A stretch of 33,791 nt of DNA, from positions 1 to 33,791 of the forward strand of contig CAMYZH010000017.1 in assembly GCA_947303785.1 (NCBI GenBank), written 5' to 3'. Below, piece after piece: positions 7,766 through 16,569 of the stretch (positions are counted from its first letter, which is position 1; each line of letters begins with the position of its first letter). This stretch comes from an uncultured Clostridium sp. GTDB taxonomy: Bacteria > Bacillota > Clostridia > TANB77 > CAG-508. The notes beneath the pieces were generated by a model that was given only the letters and a program-made list of their open reading frames with translations, was not told the DNA's origin and did not search any database. A program made the position numbers and the translations under genes.

Positions 7766-9667
7766 TCAATTTAACTCTTTTATTCTTCCTTCTTTAATTT
7801 CAACAAATCTCTTAATTTTCTTAGTTGTTGTTTTTATAAATTCACCATCCTTTATTTCTAAGCCTTTTATAGCCTTATAAGATGTAACTTTTTTATTAAC
7901 ATCTTTTATTTTGCTCCAAATTATATCATAAATCTCTTTTTCAGATTTTTCTCCATAAAGTTCTTTAATCTTATCATAATTTGGAATAGCTCGACATGTA
8001 ACTATTAGCTCTTTTTCGCCTTCAACTTCTTTCCCATAAACCATACATTCTTCAATTTCTTCCACTTGAGAAAGTAATAGTTCAAGTTCTTCTGGGAAAA
8101 TATTTTTTCCATTTTGAGTAACAATAACATTTTTAATTCTTCCTGTTATATAAATAAAATCATCTTTATCTACATATCCAATGTCACCTGAATGGAACCA
8201 TCTTCTACCTTCTTCATCATATTCAATAACTTCATCAGTAGCTTCATCATCTTCATAATATCCAATCATCAATGTATTTGTAGAAATTAAAAGTTCTCCT
8301 TCTCCATTTTCGTCTGGATTATCAACCTTAATTTTTCCATTTATTATAGTTTTTCCAGCAGAACCAACTCTAGTATCATATTCTGGCGTAACAGCAGCTA
8401 TTGGTGATGTTTCAGTTAATCCATACCCCTGTAAGAAATAAATACCTAAATCTGAATACCATTTACCAACTTTTTTATCTATAGGAGCAGCTGCAGAAAC
8501 AACATATTTTAATTTTCCACCAATACCTTCATAAATTTCTTTAAATACTTTTTTCTTAACATCTATTCCAACACCTTTTAATACATTTGTAACCTGCATC
8601 ATTGAAGAAACTATAAGCTCTTTTTTACTTTTTCTAATATTTTTCATAATATTTTTGTATAAACTTTCAAGCAATAATGGAACAGAAATAATAACAGTTG
8701 GATGTGTTTCTTTTAAATTATCTGAAATATATCTTAATCCTTGACATACAGCAATTGATGAGCCAGTAGAAAGTGGCAATAAAAATCCAATACTTGATTC
8801 ATAAGTATGATGAAGTGGCAATACTGAAAATAATCTATCACTTTCATCTATAATAACATAAGCAGAAACAGCATTTATGTTGTTTGCAAGTTGTCTATTA
8901 CTAACCATAACTCCCTTGCTATTTGCAGTTGTTCCAGAAGTAAAAAATAAAGCCTTAAATTCATCAGGATTAATTTTAATTTGTAAAAAGGAATCATCTC
9001 CTTGTTCAATCATTTTCCTTCCTTCAGAAATCATAGTTTTAATTCCAACAGTTCTTCCTTCTAGTTTGTCATCATTTTTCATTTGAACAAAATATTTAAC
9101 AGTAGGTAATTTATCCATAATTGCTTTCATTTTTTCTTTTAAATGTGATGAATAAATAACAACTGTAGCTCTAGCTCTATTTACAACATTCTCAATTTCA
9201 TTTTCTGGAAGCTCTTTATCTACTGGAACTGCAAGTCCTGCGCCAATTAAAGTTGCTATATATGACACATACCAATCATATTGGTTTTCTCCAATAATAA
9301 CAATTCTTTCTCCTTGAACATTATATTTCTTAGTTAAAGCTGTTCCAAGAGCCTCAACATCATCTCCAAATTTTCTGTATGTATATTCAATAAAATTTTC
9401 ATCTTTAGGATTATTTTTATCAAGAATAAACACATCATCTGCAAATTCTTTCATTGAATGTAAATAAACTTCTTTAATTGTTTCGTAATGAGTTTCTGGA
9501 TAATGTTCCCCTTTTTTTGGCTTTTCTTTTTTTGTTTCTTTAGCCTCTTTTTTAGTATAACCTTCTTTAAGTTCTTCAATATTGTCTATATTATCCATTT
9601 TTATTTTTTTAAATTTAAACTTTGGTAAGTCCTTAAAATAGTTAAATAAATTATCATTTCTTTTCAT
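7766..9667 (-). CDS. AMP-dependent synthetase/ligase, long-chain acyl-CoA synthetase-like
   Basis: A 633-residue adenylate-forming enzyme that probably activates a fatty acid or other carboxylate with ATP and transfers it to CoA. The P-loop FFTSGTTANSKG is at about 241-252, YGLTETSP at 414-421, the ATP ribose-binding HSGD at 491-494, the hinge motif GRIKNVIV at 508-515, and a late NGKNIFPEELE at about 518-528. The first 60 residues form a Lys/Glu-rich extension that precedes the usual domain start and lacks a signal peptide. It is flanked by its own promoter (9708-9736) and terminator (7691-7719), so it looks monocistronic. Length and motif order fit FadD-like long-chain acyl-CoA synthetases; substrate chain length cannot be told. 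Confidence 0.9.
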   Translation of the reverse strand: MKRNDNLFNYFKDLPKFKFKKIKMDNIDNIEELKEGYTKKEAKETKKEKPKKGEHYPETHYETIKEVYLHSMKEFADDVFILDKNNPKDENFIEYTYRKFGDDVEALGTALTKKYNVQGERIVIIGENQYDWYVSYIATLIGAGLAVPVDKELPENEIENVVNRARATVVIYSSHLKEKMKAIMDKLPTVKYFVQMKNDDKLEGRTVGIKTMISEGRKMIEQGDDSFLQIKINPDEFKALFFTSGTTANSKGVMVSNRQLANNINAVSAYVIIDESDRLFSVLPLHHTYESSIGFLLPLSTGSSIAVCQGLRYISDNLKETHPTVIISVPLLLESLYKNIMKNIRKSKKELIVSSMMQVTNVLKGVGIDVKKKVFKEIYEGIGGKLKYVVSAAAPIDKKVGKWYSDLGIYFLQGYGLTETSPIAAVTPEYDTRVGSAGKTIINGKIKVDNPDENGEGELLISTNTLMIGYYEDDEATDEVIEYDEEGRRWFHSGDIGYVDKDDFIYITGRIKNVIVTQNGKNIFPEELELLLSQVEEIEECMVYGKEVEGEKELIVTCRAIPNYDKIKELYGEKSEKEIYDIIWSKIKDVNKKVTSYKAIKGLEIKDGEFIKTTTKKIKRFVEIKEGRIKELN

Positions 9668-9707
9668 TTTTATTGCTCCTTTTATTACAAAAACACATAC
9701 AACATAT

Positions 9708-9736
9708 ATATTACACCAATTTTTTAAAAATTACAA
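9708..9736 (-). promoter_or_regulatory. Promoter of the AMP ligase
   Basis: On the minus strand: TTGTAA (9731-9736), a 17-base spacer, TAATAT (9708-9713). The start codon lies about 40 bases downstream behind AAAAGGAG. The promoter starts just past the end of the CDF gene. Confidence 0.6.
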
Positions 9737-9744
9737 TTCTTTAT

Positions 9745-10848
9745 CTAATCGCTAAAATCATTGTCAATAATTACATAATAGTCAAATTCAGGATGAAGGA
9801 TCTTTAGCTCCTCTACTACTTTATCTCTAAGGCTTTCTGGCTTTTTCTCTTCAAACCCAATTACTATGTCAAACATAATCATACTTTTCTTGCTATCAAC
9901 ATAAAATCCATGCATTTGTAGAATATTTTCATATTTAGCAATAATCTTATTAATGTCTTTTCTAATTTCTAAATAATTTTCATCACTGTTATTTGAAGCG
10001 TATATACCAACAGTTAAAAGAATATTAAGTTCTTTATATACTTTCATTTCAATATCTCGCGTCAAAATATGTATCTGTTTTGCTGTCATATCATCAGGAA
10101 TTTGAATATGTATAGAACCCATCATTCCATCAGGTCCATAATTATGAAGTAACAAATCATATGCACCTTCAACTTCATCAAAAGAATTAACTAAGTCTTT
10201 TATTTTTTTTGAAAGTTCTCCATCAATTCTAGTTCCAATCATTTCATCTATTGTATCTTTCAAAATTTCAACACTTGATTTTAAAATTATTACAGCAATT
10301 ATAGCTCCAAGTATTCCTTCAATACTAATTCCCCATATCATGCTAATAACAGCCGCTATGAAAGTTGATAAAGATAAAACAGCATCAAATAGAGCATCAG
10401 AACCTGAAGCTACTAAGCTTCCAGAATTAATGCTTTCTCCAACTTTTTTTACATATCTTCCAAAGAAAAATTTTACAACAACTGCTACTCCAATGATAAT
10501 AAGTGAAGCAATTGTGTATGAAGCTTTAGTTGGATTAATAATCTTTTCAATTGATTCTTTAAGAGCTGTAACACCTGCAAGTAAGACAATAACTCCAATA
10601 ATTACAGAAGCAAAATATTCAATTCTTCCATGCCCATATGGATGTTTTTTATCTGGAGCCTTACTTGCAAGTTTAGTTCCTATAATCGTTATTATTGATG
10701 ACATAGCATCACTTAAATTATTAACAGCATCTAAAACAATAACAATAGAATTTGCAATAAGTCCAACTATTGCCTTAAATATAACCAACACTAAATTAAC
10801 CAATATTCCTTGAATACTAGTTTTTATAATAATTTTCTTTCTTTCCAT
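9745..10848 (-). CDS. Cation diffusion facilitator (CDF) family metal transporter
   Basis: A 367-residue metal/proton antiporter of the cytoplasmic membrane. Six hydrophobic segments occupy about residues 10-205. The metal site is suggested by VLDAVNNLSDAMSS in segment 2 (D40, N44, D47) and by SGSDALFDAV in segment 5 (D151, D155). The signature KHPYGHGRIEY (68-78) follows segment 2, typical of the family. A soluble C-terminal domain of about 160 residues follows, longer than the usual ferredoxin-like CTD; the second half (from about 290) may be an additional regulatory domain. The residues do not fix whether Zn, Fe, Mn or another metal is carried. It is the last gene of the redox cluster, 15 bases after trxA. 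Confidence 0.9.
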   Translation of the reverse strand: MERKKIIIKTSIQGILVNLVLVIFKAIVGLIANSIVIVLDAVNNLSDAMSSIITIIGTKLASKAPDKKHPYGHGRIEYFASVIIGVIVLLAGVTALKESIEKIINPTKASYTIASLIIIGVAVVVKFFFGRYVKKVGESINSGSLVASGSDALFDAVLSLSTFIAAVISMIWGISIEGILGAIIAVIILKSSVEILKDTIDEMIGTRIDGELSKKIKDLVNSFDEVEGAYDLLLHNYGPDGMMGSIHIQIPDDMTAKQIHILTRDIEMKVYKELNILLTVGIYASNNSDENYLEIRKDINKIIAKYENILQMHGFYVDSKKSMIMFDIVIGFEEKKPESLRDKVVEELKILHPEFDYYVIIDNDFSD

Positions 10849-10863
10849 AAAAAACTCCGCTAT

Positions 10864-11175
10864 TTATTTTATTGCATCTATTATCTCTGACTTTGGTGTA
10901 ACCCCAATAAAAGTTTTGCTTACATTTCCACCTTTAAAAATTATAATTGTTGGAATGCTCATAATTCCAAATTTTTCAGCTAAATCCATATTTTCATCTG
11001 AATTAACTTTTCCTACCTTTACACTATCACCTAATTCATCAGCAATTTGATCAATTATTGGTGACATCATTTTGCAAGGGCCACACCAATCTGCATAAAA
11101 GTCTAATATTACAGGCTTATCAGAATTTACAACCTCATTTTCAAAATTTTCTCCTGTTATTTTTAAAACACTCAT
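10864..11175 (-). CDS. trxA: Thioredoxin
   Basis: A 103-residue cytoplasmic dithiol reductant. The active site WCGPCK is at residues 30-35, the buried Asp equivalent is D25, and the cis-proline lies in SIPTIIIF. Length and residues are those of a standard thioredoxin. AGGAGG precedes the ATG. It is 17 bases downstream of the thioredoxin reductase-like gene and in the same cluster as a Cys-type glutathione peroxidase, which in bacteria usually uses thioredoxin, so a reductase-thioredoxin-peroxidase chain is plausible. Confidence 0.96.
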   Translation of the reverse strand: MSVLKITGENFENEVVNSDKPVILDFYADWCGPCKMMSPIIDQIADELGDSVKVGKVNSDENMDLAEKFGIMSIPTIIIFKGGNVSKTFIGVTPKSEIIDAIK

Positions 11176-11192
11176 TTTAAAATCCTCCTCAT

Positions 11193-12041
11193 TTATTTTT
11201 TACAATAATTTGCACAACTTAGTCCTGCTTTTGCTCCTTCATAAACGGCTTTACAAACTTGAAGTAATCCGCCATTGGCATTTCCACAAGAATATAATCC
11301 TTCAATATTTGTTTCCATATTTTCATTTACAACTATTTCATCATTTTTAGTAATAACTCCTAATTTTTTAGCAAAATCTGCTCCTCCAGCTTCTCCAAGA
11401 GCAATAAAAATTCCATCTATTTCTTTTGTGGTTCCATCTTCAAACTCAATAGAGGTCACTTTTAATTCTCCACGAATTTCTTTTATTGGTCTAGTATCTA
11501 CTTCATATTCACCTTTATCTTCAATAGTTTCTCCATTAGTCAAAATCATGACATTATTTGTAACTCTTTTCAACTCTTCAGCTTCACTTAGTGCAAAATC
11601 TCCATTACCAATTACCACTACATTTTTGTTTCTATAAAAAAAGCCATCACAAATTGCACAATAACTAATTCCTTTTCCTTCAAATTCTTCAATTCCTTTA
11701 ATATTTGGCCTTAATTTTTTATTTCCTGTAGCAATTATTACAGACTTTGACTCATATATCTTACAAGAAGTTTTTACACTAAAATTCTCCGCTTTTTCTA
11801 TACTCAATACTTCTTCATTCTTTACGTCAATTCCCAAGTTTTCTGCTTGTTTGATCCCACTTTGATATAATTTCTTTCCATCAATTCCATCTACAAATCC
11901 ATAGTAATTATCTATACTAGTTGCTTTTTCCAAATTTGATTCACCATAATATAAAATTAGAACATTCAAATTAGCTCTCTTGGCATATAATCCTGCTGAA
12001 ACACCTGCTGGCCCACCGCCTATAATTATAACATCATACAT
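11193..12041 (-). CDS. Thioredoxin reductase-like FAD-dependent oxidoreductase
   Basis: A 282-residue flavoprotein of the low-Mr thioredoxin reductase fold. The FAD site GGGPAGVSAGLYAKR is at about 8-22, and the redox-active pair CAIC lies in SYCAICDGFF (about 127-136). The second nucleotide-binding site reads GNGDFALSEAEEL, keeping GxGxxA, but the HRR-type patch that reads the NADPH phosphate is not seen after it (MILTNGETIEDKG instead). The late FAD motif is SCGNANGGLLQV, with Asn where most relatives have Asp. It is also about 20-30 residues shorter than typical TrxB. It precedes trxA directly. It may be a thioredoxin reductase with a non-NADPH donor, as known for ferredoxin-dependent clostridial relatives; the donor here is inference. 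Confidence 0.88.
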   Translation of the reverse strand: MYDVIIIGGGPAGVSAGLYAKRANLNVLILYYGESNLEKATSIDNYYGFVDGIDGKKLYQSGIKQAENLGIDVKNEEVLSIEKAENFSVKTSCKIYESKSVIIATGNKKLRPNIKGIEEFEGKGISYCAICDGFFYRNKNVVVIGNGDFALSEAEELKRVTNNVMILTNGETIEDKGEYEVDTRPIKEIRGELKVTSIEFEDGTTKEIDGIFIALGEAGGADFAKKLGVITKNDEIVVNENMETNIEGLYSCGNANGGLLQVCKAVYEGAKAGLSCANYCKK

Positions 12042-12083
12042 TTATTTACTCCTCTATTTATAGCATATATTTTGCATAAAAAG

Positions 12084-12623
12084 TTATATTAATTCTTCAA
12101 CTCGTTTTTCAATCTTTTCAGGTGTAACTGTTGATTCAAATCTATCAACAACATTTCCATCTCTATCAACTAAAAATTTAGTAAAATTCCATTTAATATT
12201 ATTATTGTTTTTGTAATCAGGATCTGTCATTTTTATAACTGCTGTAAGCATTTTTCCCTTTATTCCATCTATTCCTTTAAATCCCTGCTGCTCTTTCAAA
12301 TAAGTATATAATGGGCTTTCATTTTCCCCATTAACCTCAATTTTTTGAAATTGATCAAATGTAGTATGATATTTTAATGTACAGAACTCATGAATCTCCT
12401 CATCAGTTCCTGGTGCTTGATTCATAAATTGATTACAAGGAAAATCTAAAATATCAAAGCCTTTATCATGATATTTTTCATACATTTTCTCTAATCCCTC
12501 ATATTGTGGTGTAAATCCACAACCTGTAGCCGTATTAACAATTAACAAAACTTTTCCTTTATAATCTGCTAAACTTACATCTTCACCTTTACGATTTTTT
12601 ACAGTAAAATCATAAATATCCAT
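12084..12623 (-). CDS. Glutathione peroxidase family protein (Cys type, probably thioredoxin-dependent)
   Basis: A 179-residue peroxide-reducing enzyme. The peroxidatic residue is C35 in TATGCGFTPQY; Sec in many animal homologues is Cys here, so no recoding is needed. The conserved Gln region is FPCNQFMNQAPG (about 61-72), and the Trp-Asn pair is in IKWNFTKF. C63 in the FPCNQF motif could act as resolving cysteine. Like other bacterial members it has no signal peptide and is likely to take electrons from thioredoxin, whose gene and putative reductase lie directly downstream. AAGGAG precedes the ATG; the gap to yqeK upstream is 10 bases. Confidence 0.93.
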   Translation of the reverse strand: MDIYDFTVKNRKGEDVSLADYKGKVLLIVNTATGCGFTPQYEGLEKMYEKYHDKGFDILDFPCNQFMNQAPGTDEEIHEFCTLKYHTTFDQFQKIEVNGENESPLYTYLKEQQGFKGIDGIKGKMLTAVIKMTDPDYKNNNNIKWNFTKFLVDRDGNVVDRFESTVTPEKIEKRVEELI

Positions 12624-12633
12624 ATTTTTCTCC

Positions 12634-13227
12634 TTATTTATTATTTTTTTTCATAATCAAATAATTTCTTGTATATACTTCTCCTGGATGAATTAGACTT
12701 CCATCAAATATTAATTTTTTTATTGTATTATTAATAATCAAAATCATAGCATCATCTAAATTTTCTTTAGCAACTCGTCTTTGTTCATCAACATCTATTA
12801 AATCATCTTTTCTAATATCTTCAGTTTTATCTGCTACAAACAAGATTTTAGCTAAATTATCCATATCTGGAGATGTAGTTGTGTGAAACTTTATAGCATT
12901 TTGAATCCTTTCATTAAAACCATATTTCTCTTTTACGATATGTGCTCCAATTTTTCCATGAACTAAATAAGTATATTTTTTTTCAATATCATCTAAATAA
13001 ATATTATTATTTTCAGCAATCTTTAAAGATTCTTCATAAGGAATCTCTTTGGCAATGTCATGTGTTAATCCCGCAAGAGCTGCTTCATCAACATCAACAT
13101 TATAAATTTCAGCAAGTTCAATACATTTATTCATAACACTTACACTGTGGTTATATCTTCTCTCTGACAGTATTTCTTTAAGTTCAACTTTGATTTTTTC
13201 AATTAATTCTTCAGTTTCTTTTTTCAT
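12634..13227 (-). CDS. yqeK: YqeK-type HD domain phosphohydrolase (Ap4A hydrolase)
   Basis: A 197-residue HD-domain protein. Metal ligands are visible as H27 (RRYNHSVSV), H56-D57 (GLTHDIAKE), H90 (LVHGKIG), H115 (IKFHTTTSP) and D133 (FVADKTED), the full set of the YqeK family, which hydrolyses diadenosine tetraphosphate symmetrically to ADP. Ap4A rises under heat and oxidative stress, so its place beside peroxidase and thioredoxin genes makes sense. In most Firmicutes yqeK follows nadD; here it has left that context. The ribosome binding site is a modest GGGGAT. No truncation is evident. Confidence 0.88.
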   Translation of the reverse strand: MKKETEELIEKIKVELKEILSERRYNHSVSVMNKCIELAEIYNVDVDEAALAGLTHDIAKEIPYEESLKIAENNNIYLDDIEKKYTYLVHGKIGAHIVKEKYGFNERIQNAIKFHTTTSPDMDNLAKILFVADKTEDIRKDDLIDVDEQRRVAKENLDDAMILIINNTIKKLIFDGSLIHPGEVYTRNYLIMKKNNK

Positions 13228-13241
13228 TTAATATCCCCATA

Positions 13242-13878
13242 TTATCTAATAAAATTTGTCAAAATAGTTTTTTCTTGTTTTGGAAGCTCTACACCAGCTT
13301 TCTTTCCAGCTTCAATACACTTCAAATAATAAGCCATATTTCTTCCTAAAATACGCATTACTTGCATTCCTTCTTCGTCTTTTTTTACATCCTCAGAAGT
13401 AAAGCCATGAACCATATTCCAATATCTTGATGAAATAATTGGCATTTGAGTAATTCCAAAATATTTATTTAATTGATCATAAGTAGCAGTAGTTCCAGCC
13501 CTTCTTGCTGAAATAACAGTTGCTGCAGGTTTATACATAAAATAATCTGAATGACCCGAGCAAGATGCAGAATAAAAAACTCTATCCATAAAAGCGGTCA
13601 AATTTCCGAGATGCCCCTGCATAGTGTACAGGTGTTCCAAAAACAAATGCATCAACATCTTTAGCTTTTTCTACAAATTTATTTACTACATCATCAAAAA
13701 CGCATTTTCCATTTTTTCTACAACTATTGCAAGCAATACATCCACCAATTGGCTTATTTTCAATCCAGAAAATCTCTGTTTCAATACCTTCCTCATTTAA
13801 AGTTTTAGCAACTTCAGCTAAAGCTGTATAAGTACAATTCTCTTTATGAGGAGAACCATTAACTAATAATACTTTCAT
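13242..13878 (-). pseudogene. NADPH-dependent FMN reductase/flavodoxin-fold protein, split by a frameshift
   Basis: Two overlapping frames together make one complete flavodoxin-like NAD(P)H-dependent FMN reductase of about 211 residues. The first piece (stop at 13582) has MKVLLVNGSPHKEN, CIACNSCRKNGKC and FGTPVHYAGAS; the second, in another frame (13242 to about 13620), continues GNLTAFMDRVFYSAS and runs to the end. Removing one base, the G at 13608 on the plus strand, joins them into the family sequence TPVHYAGAS-GNLTAFMDR. The start is the ATG at 13878, behind AAAGGTGG, not the upstream candidate at 13911. The Cys-rich CxxC-x(2)-GKC region is seen in relatives annotated as iron-sulfur flavoproteins. 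It sits between flavin reductase and yqeK. It is either a recent pseudogene or a sequencing error. Confidence 0.85.
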
Positions 13879-13922
13879 ATATAATCCACCTTTCAGTATT
13901 ATAGTATTCACTTTTTTAAAAA

Positions 13923-14489
13923 TTATTTTAATTTATTTCCATCAGAAAATGCTTGTCCAACTTTTTCTCCAACTTTATAATAACCATAGTTAAATGGGTC
14001 ATACATTATTGCATTTAATTTTTCTATAATGATATTTCCATTTTCATCTAAAACACTTTCATCTGCTGAAACATTAACAATCTTTCCAATTACACCACAG
14101 CCATGTTCTTCATCCTGATATTCAATAAATTCACATTCCATAGTAATTGGATAATCTTCTATAATTGGTGCATCAACAAAGTTTGATTTTATAGCTGTCA
14201 AACCGCTTCTTTCAAATTTATCTTTAACATTATTTCCAGAAACTATTCCTAAATAATCTGATTCTGCAACATGCGCGCTATCTGCAATTGAAACTGTAAA
14301 AGCTTTTCTTTGTTTAATATTTTTAACAGTTTTATGACTTTCTGTTAAATTTAGTGCAACTGTATTCATACTACCCATCATTCCCCAAGCAGCGTTCATA
14401 CAGTCCACACTTCCATCTTCATTATAAGTTGCAATCATTAAAACAGGCATTGGAAATATTGCTTGTTTTATTCCTAAATCTTTTCTCAT
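13923..14489 (-). CDS. Flavin reductase family protein (FMN-binding split barrel)
   Basis: A 188-residue FMN-binding protein. IKQAIFPMPVLMIATYNEDGS and CMNAAWGMMGSM are the start of the split-barrel flavin reductase fold; LNLTESHKTVKNIKQRKAFTVS and YLGIVSGNNVKDKFERSGL are the next conserved blocks. Such proteins reduce or bind FMN and hand electrons to partner enzymes. GGAGA precedes the ATG. It begins the redox cluster, 44 bases upstream of the frameshifted FMN reductase. The physiological acceptor is not known. Confidence 0.9.
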   Translation of the reverse strand: MRKDLGIKQAIFPMPVLMIATYNEDGSVDCMNAAWGMMGSMNTVALNLTESHKTVKNIKQRKAFTVSIADSAHVAESDYLGIVSGNNVKDKFERSGLTAIKSNFVDAPIIEDYPITMECEFIEYQDEEHGCGVIGKIVNVSADESVLDENGNIIIEKLNAIMYDPFNYGYYKVGEKVGQAFSDGNKLK

Positions 14490-14542
14490 AAAATCTCCTC
14501 ACTTTCTTTTTTTATAATATTTATGATTAATTAAAAATGTCT

Positions 14543-15082
14543 TTAGTCATCATAAATAAGTATTGTTTCCTTACCTGATTCATATACTAAAACATTATTA
14601 TCTGTAACTTTAAACGAAATGCCATTGTCACAGATTAAACTATTATTACCAATTGAGAAAGGTAAAATCTGATTATTCATTTTTATGGTATTGTCTTCAG
14701 TAATCTCTATTACTATCTCATCGGAATCATCATTTTTTCCATAATATCTTCCACATCTAATTTCATAATCACCAACATTTATTGTAACATCTGAAGCTTT
14801 ACTATCACTCGATTTTAAGTTTGGCTTATCTGCTTCTTTAGTTTTATCTTCTTGAGTTTGTTCATCTGCCCTATTTTCAATATTATTTTCATCTTTTTCT
14901 TCTATATTATTATCTATAGAATTATTGGTATTATTTGCATCTTTTATTAAATTATTACTATTTTTTAATGAAATATTAGATGGTTCATTATTTTTATTTT
15001 TGTTTATAACTTTAAAATATACAAATAGTCCAATAATCACTGTAATTAAAATAACAAAACATATTACTATTTTTTTATTCAT
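14543..15082 (-). CDS. Membrane-anchored protein with Asn/Asp/Glu-rich linker
   Basis: A 179-residue protein I cannot assign. A hydrophobic segment at about 4-24 (IVICFVILITVIIGLFVYF) follows MNKK, so the rest probably lies outside the membrane. Residues about 30-95 are a low-complexity linker rich in Asn, Asp, Glu and Lys. The C-terminal 80 residues are predicted mainly beta (YEIRCGRYYG, EIVIEITEDNTIKMNNQ, ICDNGISFKV). No lipobox cysteine is seen. AGGAGG overlaps the stop of the upstream histidine phosphatase gene. It resembles the proteins at 18599 and 29987 in layout (anchor, linker, small beta domain), not in sequence. Confidence 0.75.
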   Translation of the reverse strand: MNKKIVICFVILITVIIGLFVYFKVINKNKNNEPSNISLKNSNNLIKDANNTNNSIDNNIEEKDENNIENRADEQTQEDKTKEADKPNLKSSDSKASDVTINVGDYEIRCGRYYGKNDDSDEIVIEITEDNTIKMNNQILPFSIGNNSLICDNGISFKVTDNNVLVYESGKETILIYDD

Positions 15083-15097
15083 TTTTTTACTTGCCTC

Positions 15098-15631
15098 CTA
15101 GTCTATGATATATTTCCAACCAGGTTGCCATGCTTTTTGTTTTCGCCAGTCTTTTTCTATTGCTTCTTCCCATGAAATACCTTTAGTTATAACTTCTAGA
15201 GCAAGTTGTGGAGATCTGTGTGCAACTATACCTACAGTTTTTCCGTCATAATTTTCTTTTAAGAAATCAACAAAACTTCGAATTCTTTTTTCTACATCTT
15301 TAAGAGATTCACCATCTGGGAATGGCTCCTCTATATGTTCTTCATAAACAACAAGTTTTTTATCTTCTCCGTCAAATTTCCCATAATTACATTCTCTTAA
15401 TCTTTTGTCCTGAATTTTATCTAAATCGGGCCATGAAAGATTTGCAGAATCAATTGCTCTAATTAAATCAGATGTAAATAGTGCATCAAATTTAAAACTA
15501 TAATTTTTTCCAAGCTCAATAGATTGTTGTATTCCTAGCTCGTTTAATTCTGCTTGTTTCCATCCGCTACATTTAGACTGAGCATTATCAGTTGTAGTGC
15601 CATGTACAAAATAAATGATTTCAACAGACAT
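15098..15631 (-). CDS. Histidine phosphatase superfamily protein with altered RHG motif
   Basis: A 177-residue member of the phosphoglycerate mutase-like superfamily. I start at the second ATG (15631) because AAGGAG lies nine bases before it and only one base before the first. The catalytic histidine is in YFVHGTTTDN; the usual sequence is FVRHGxT, and the Arg before the His is missing here (GTA CAT GGC encodes VHG). Other elements remain: SDLIRA, RLRECNYGKFDG with the proton-donor Glu, and the second His in GIVAHRSPQL. The substrate is unknown. It is 26 bases downstream of the Ppx-like gene. Loss of the Arg would be expected to weaken phosphate binding, so the protein may be inactive or specialised. 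Confidence 0.88.
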   Translation of the reverse strand: MSVEIIYFVHGTTTDNAQSKCSGWKQAELNELGIQQSIELGKNYSFKFDALFTSDLIRAIDSANLSWPDLDKIQDKRLRECNYGKFDGEDKKLVVYEEHIEEPFPDGESLKDVEKRIRSFVDFLKENYDGKTVGIVAHRSPQLALEVITKGISWEEAIEKDWRKQKAWQPGWKYIID

Positions 15632-15666
15632 CTTTTTCATCTCCTTATTATATTACTTCAGTTTTT

Positions 15667-16554
15667 TTAATTATCTTCAACTAACTTTTGCTTTATTCCT
15701 TCTTCCATATTAATTCTTGTTGGAATAATATACTTGGCTTCAACTTTATGTGAGACAAAGTTTGTAATTGCTTTCATTGATCTACTATCATTAAACCAGA
15801 TAGGATTATCACTTCTTTGTCTTATTTTTTCCAAAGATGTAACATATGCTTCCCTATCATATTTATCACTTAATTCAGTTGATATCATATATGGTTGATT
15901 TTCTCTTTTATATAAAGTATTTTCCATTAATTCAAATCTAGCATTATTATACCAATATATATGATCTCCTCCTGCTAAAATTAGAACATCTGCCTTTGTT
16001 TCTATATTATCAATCAATGAATCAATATATGATTGAACCTCATCAAATGTACATGTAGGAATATCATTTTTTAAAGATTCAAATTTTTTAGTTATATCAA
16101 GCACTCCAAAATTGTAATAATTTTTAGATATAATTTTTCCGTTATTAACGAAAATAAGTTCTATTGAACCTCCACCACCAATAAATATACATATATTTCC
16201 TTCATAATCTAGATTACTATAACATCCTAGTGCTGTATATTCCGCTTCTTCTTCCTGAGAAACTACTTCTATTTCATAATTGTATTTGTTTTTTAGCTTG
16301 GTATTAATCTCTTTTAATTCATCTTCAGACAATTTTCTAAAAATACTACAACCATATATGTGTAAATTTTTAGTGTATAAAGAGGCTTTATCAATTACAT
16401 CATATAATTTTTCTAAATCTGTTTCTAAAATTTTATTTGCCTCTGCATAATTTTTCTTAAATTCAATTGTTGTACTATTCTCATATATTGTTTCATTATT
16501 GTCATATATATGAATTTTTGTGTTATTACTTCCTAATTCAATTATTCCAAACAT
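15667..16554 (-). CDS. Ppx/GppA-type phosphatase family protein
   Basis: A 295-residue protein of the sugar kinase/Hsp70/actin-like fold. The first phosphate motif is IIELGSNNTKIHIYD at the N-terminus and the second is FIGGGGSIELIF (about 128-139), both typical of exopolyphosphatase/guanosine pentaphosphatase relatives. VVSQEEEAEYTALG corresponds to the conserved catalytic Glu region of Ppx. It covers only the catalytic half; the HD-like C-terminal part of long Ppx is absent. AGGAGG precedes the ATG. It lies between a frameshifted NT5C-like gene and a histidine phosphatase, a small cluster of phosphate-handling enzymes. Polyphosphate or (p)ppGpp as substrate is a family-level guess. Confidence 0.83.
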   Translation of the reverse strand: MFGIIELGSNNTKIHIYDNNETIYENSTTIEFKKNYAEANKILETDLEKLYDVIDKASLYTKNLHIYGCSIFRKLSEDELKEINTKLKNKYNYEIEVVSQEEEAEYTALGCYSNLDYEGNICIFIGGGGSIELIFVNNGKIISKNYYNFGVLDITKKFESLKNDIPTCTFDEVQSYIDSLIDNIETKADVLILAGGDHIYWYNNARFELMENTLYKRENQPYMISTELSDKYDREAYVTSLEKIRQRSDNPIWFNDSRSMKAITNFVSHKVEAKYIIPTRINMEEGIKQKLVEDN

Positions 16555-16569
16555 ATTTTCCTCCTATAA

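Noticed and set aside
10340..10813. 157-residue open frame on the plus strand
   Set aside because: It is antisense to the CDF transporter, has no ribosome binding site and its sequence is the complement pattern of a hydrophobic gene; a shadow.
12084..12623. Selenocysteine in the glutathione peroxidase
   Set aside because: The active-site codon encodes Cys (TGCGF) and no in-frame TGA is present.
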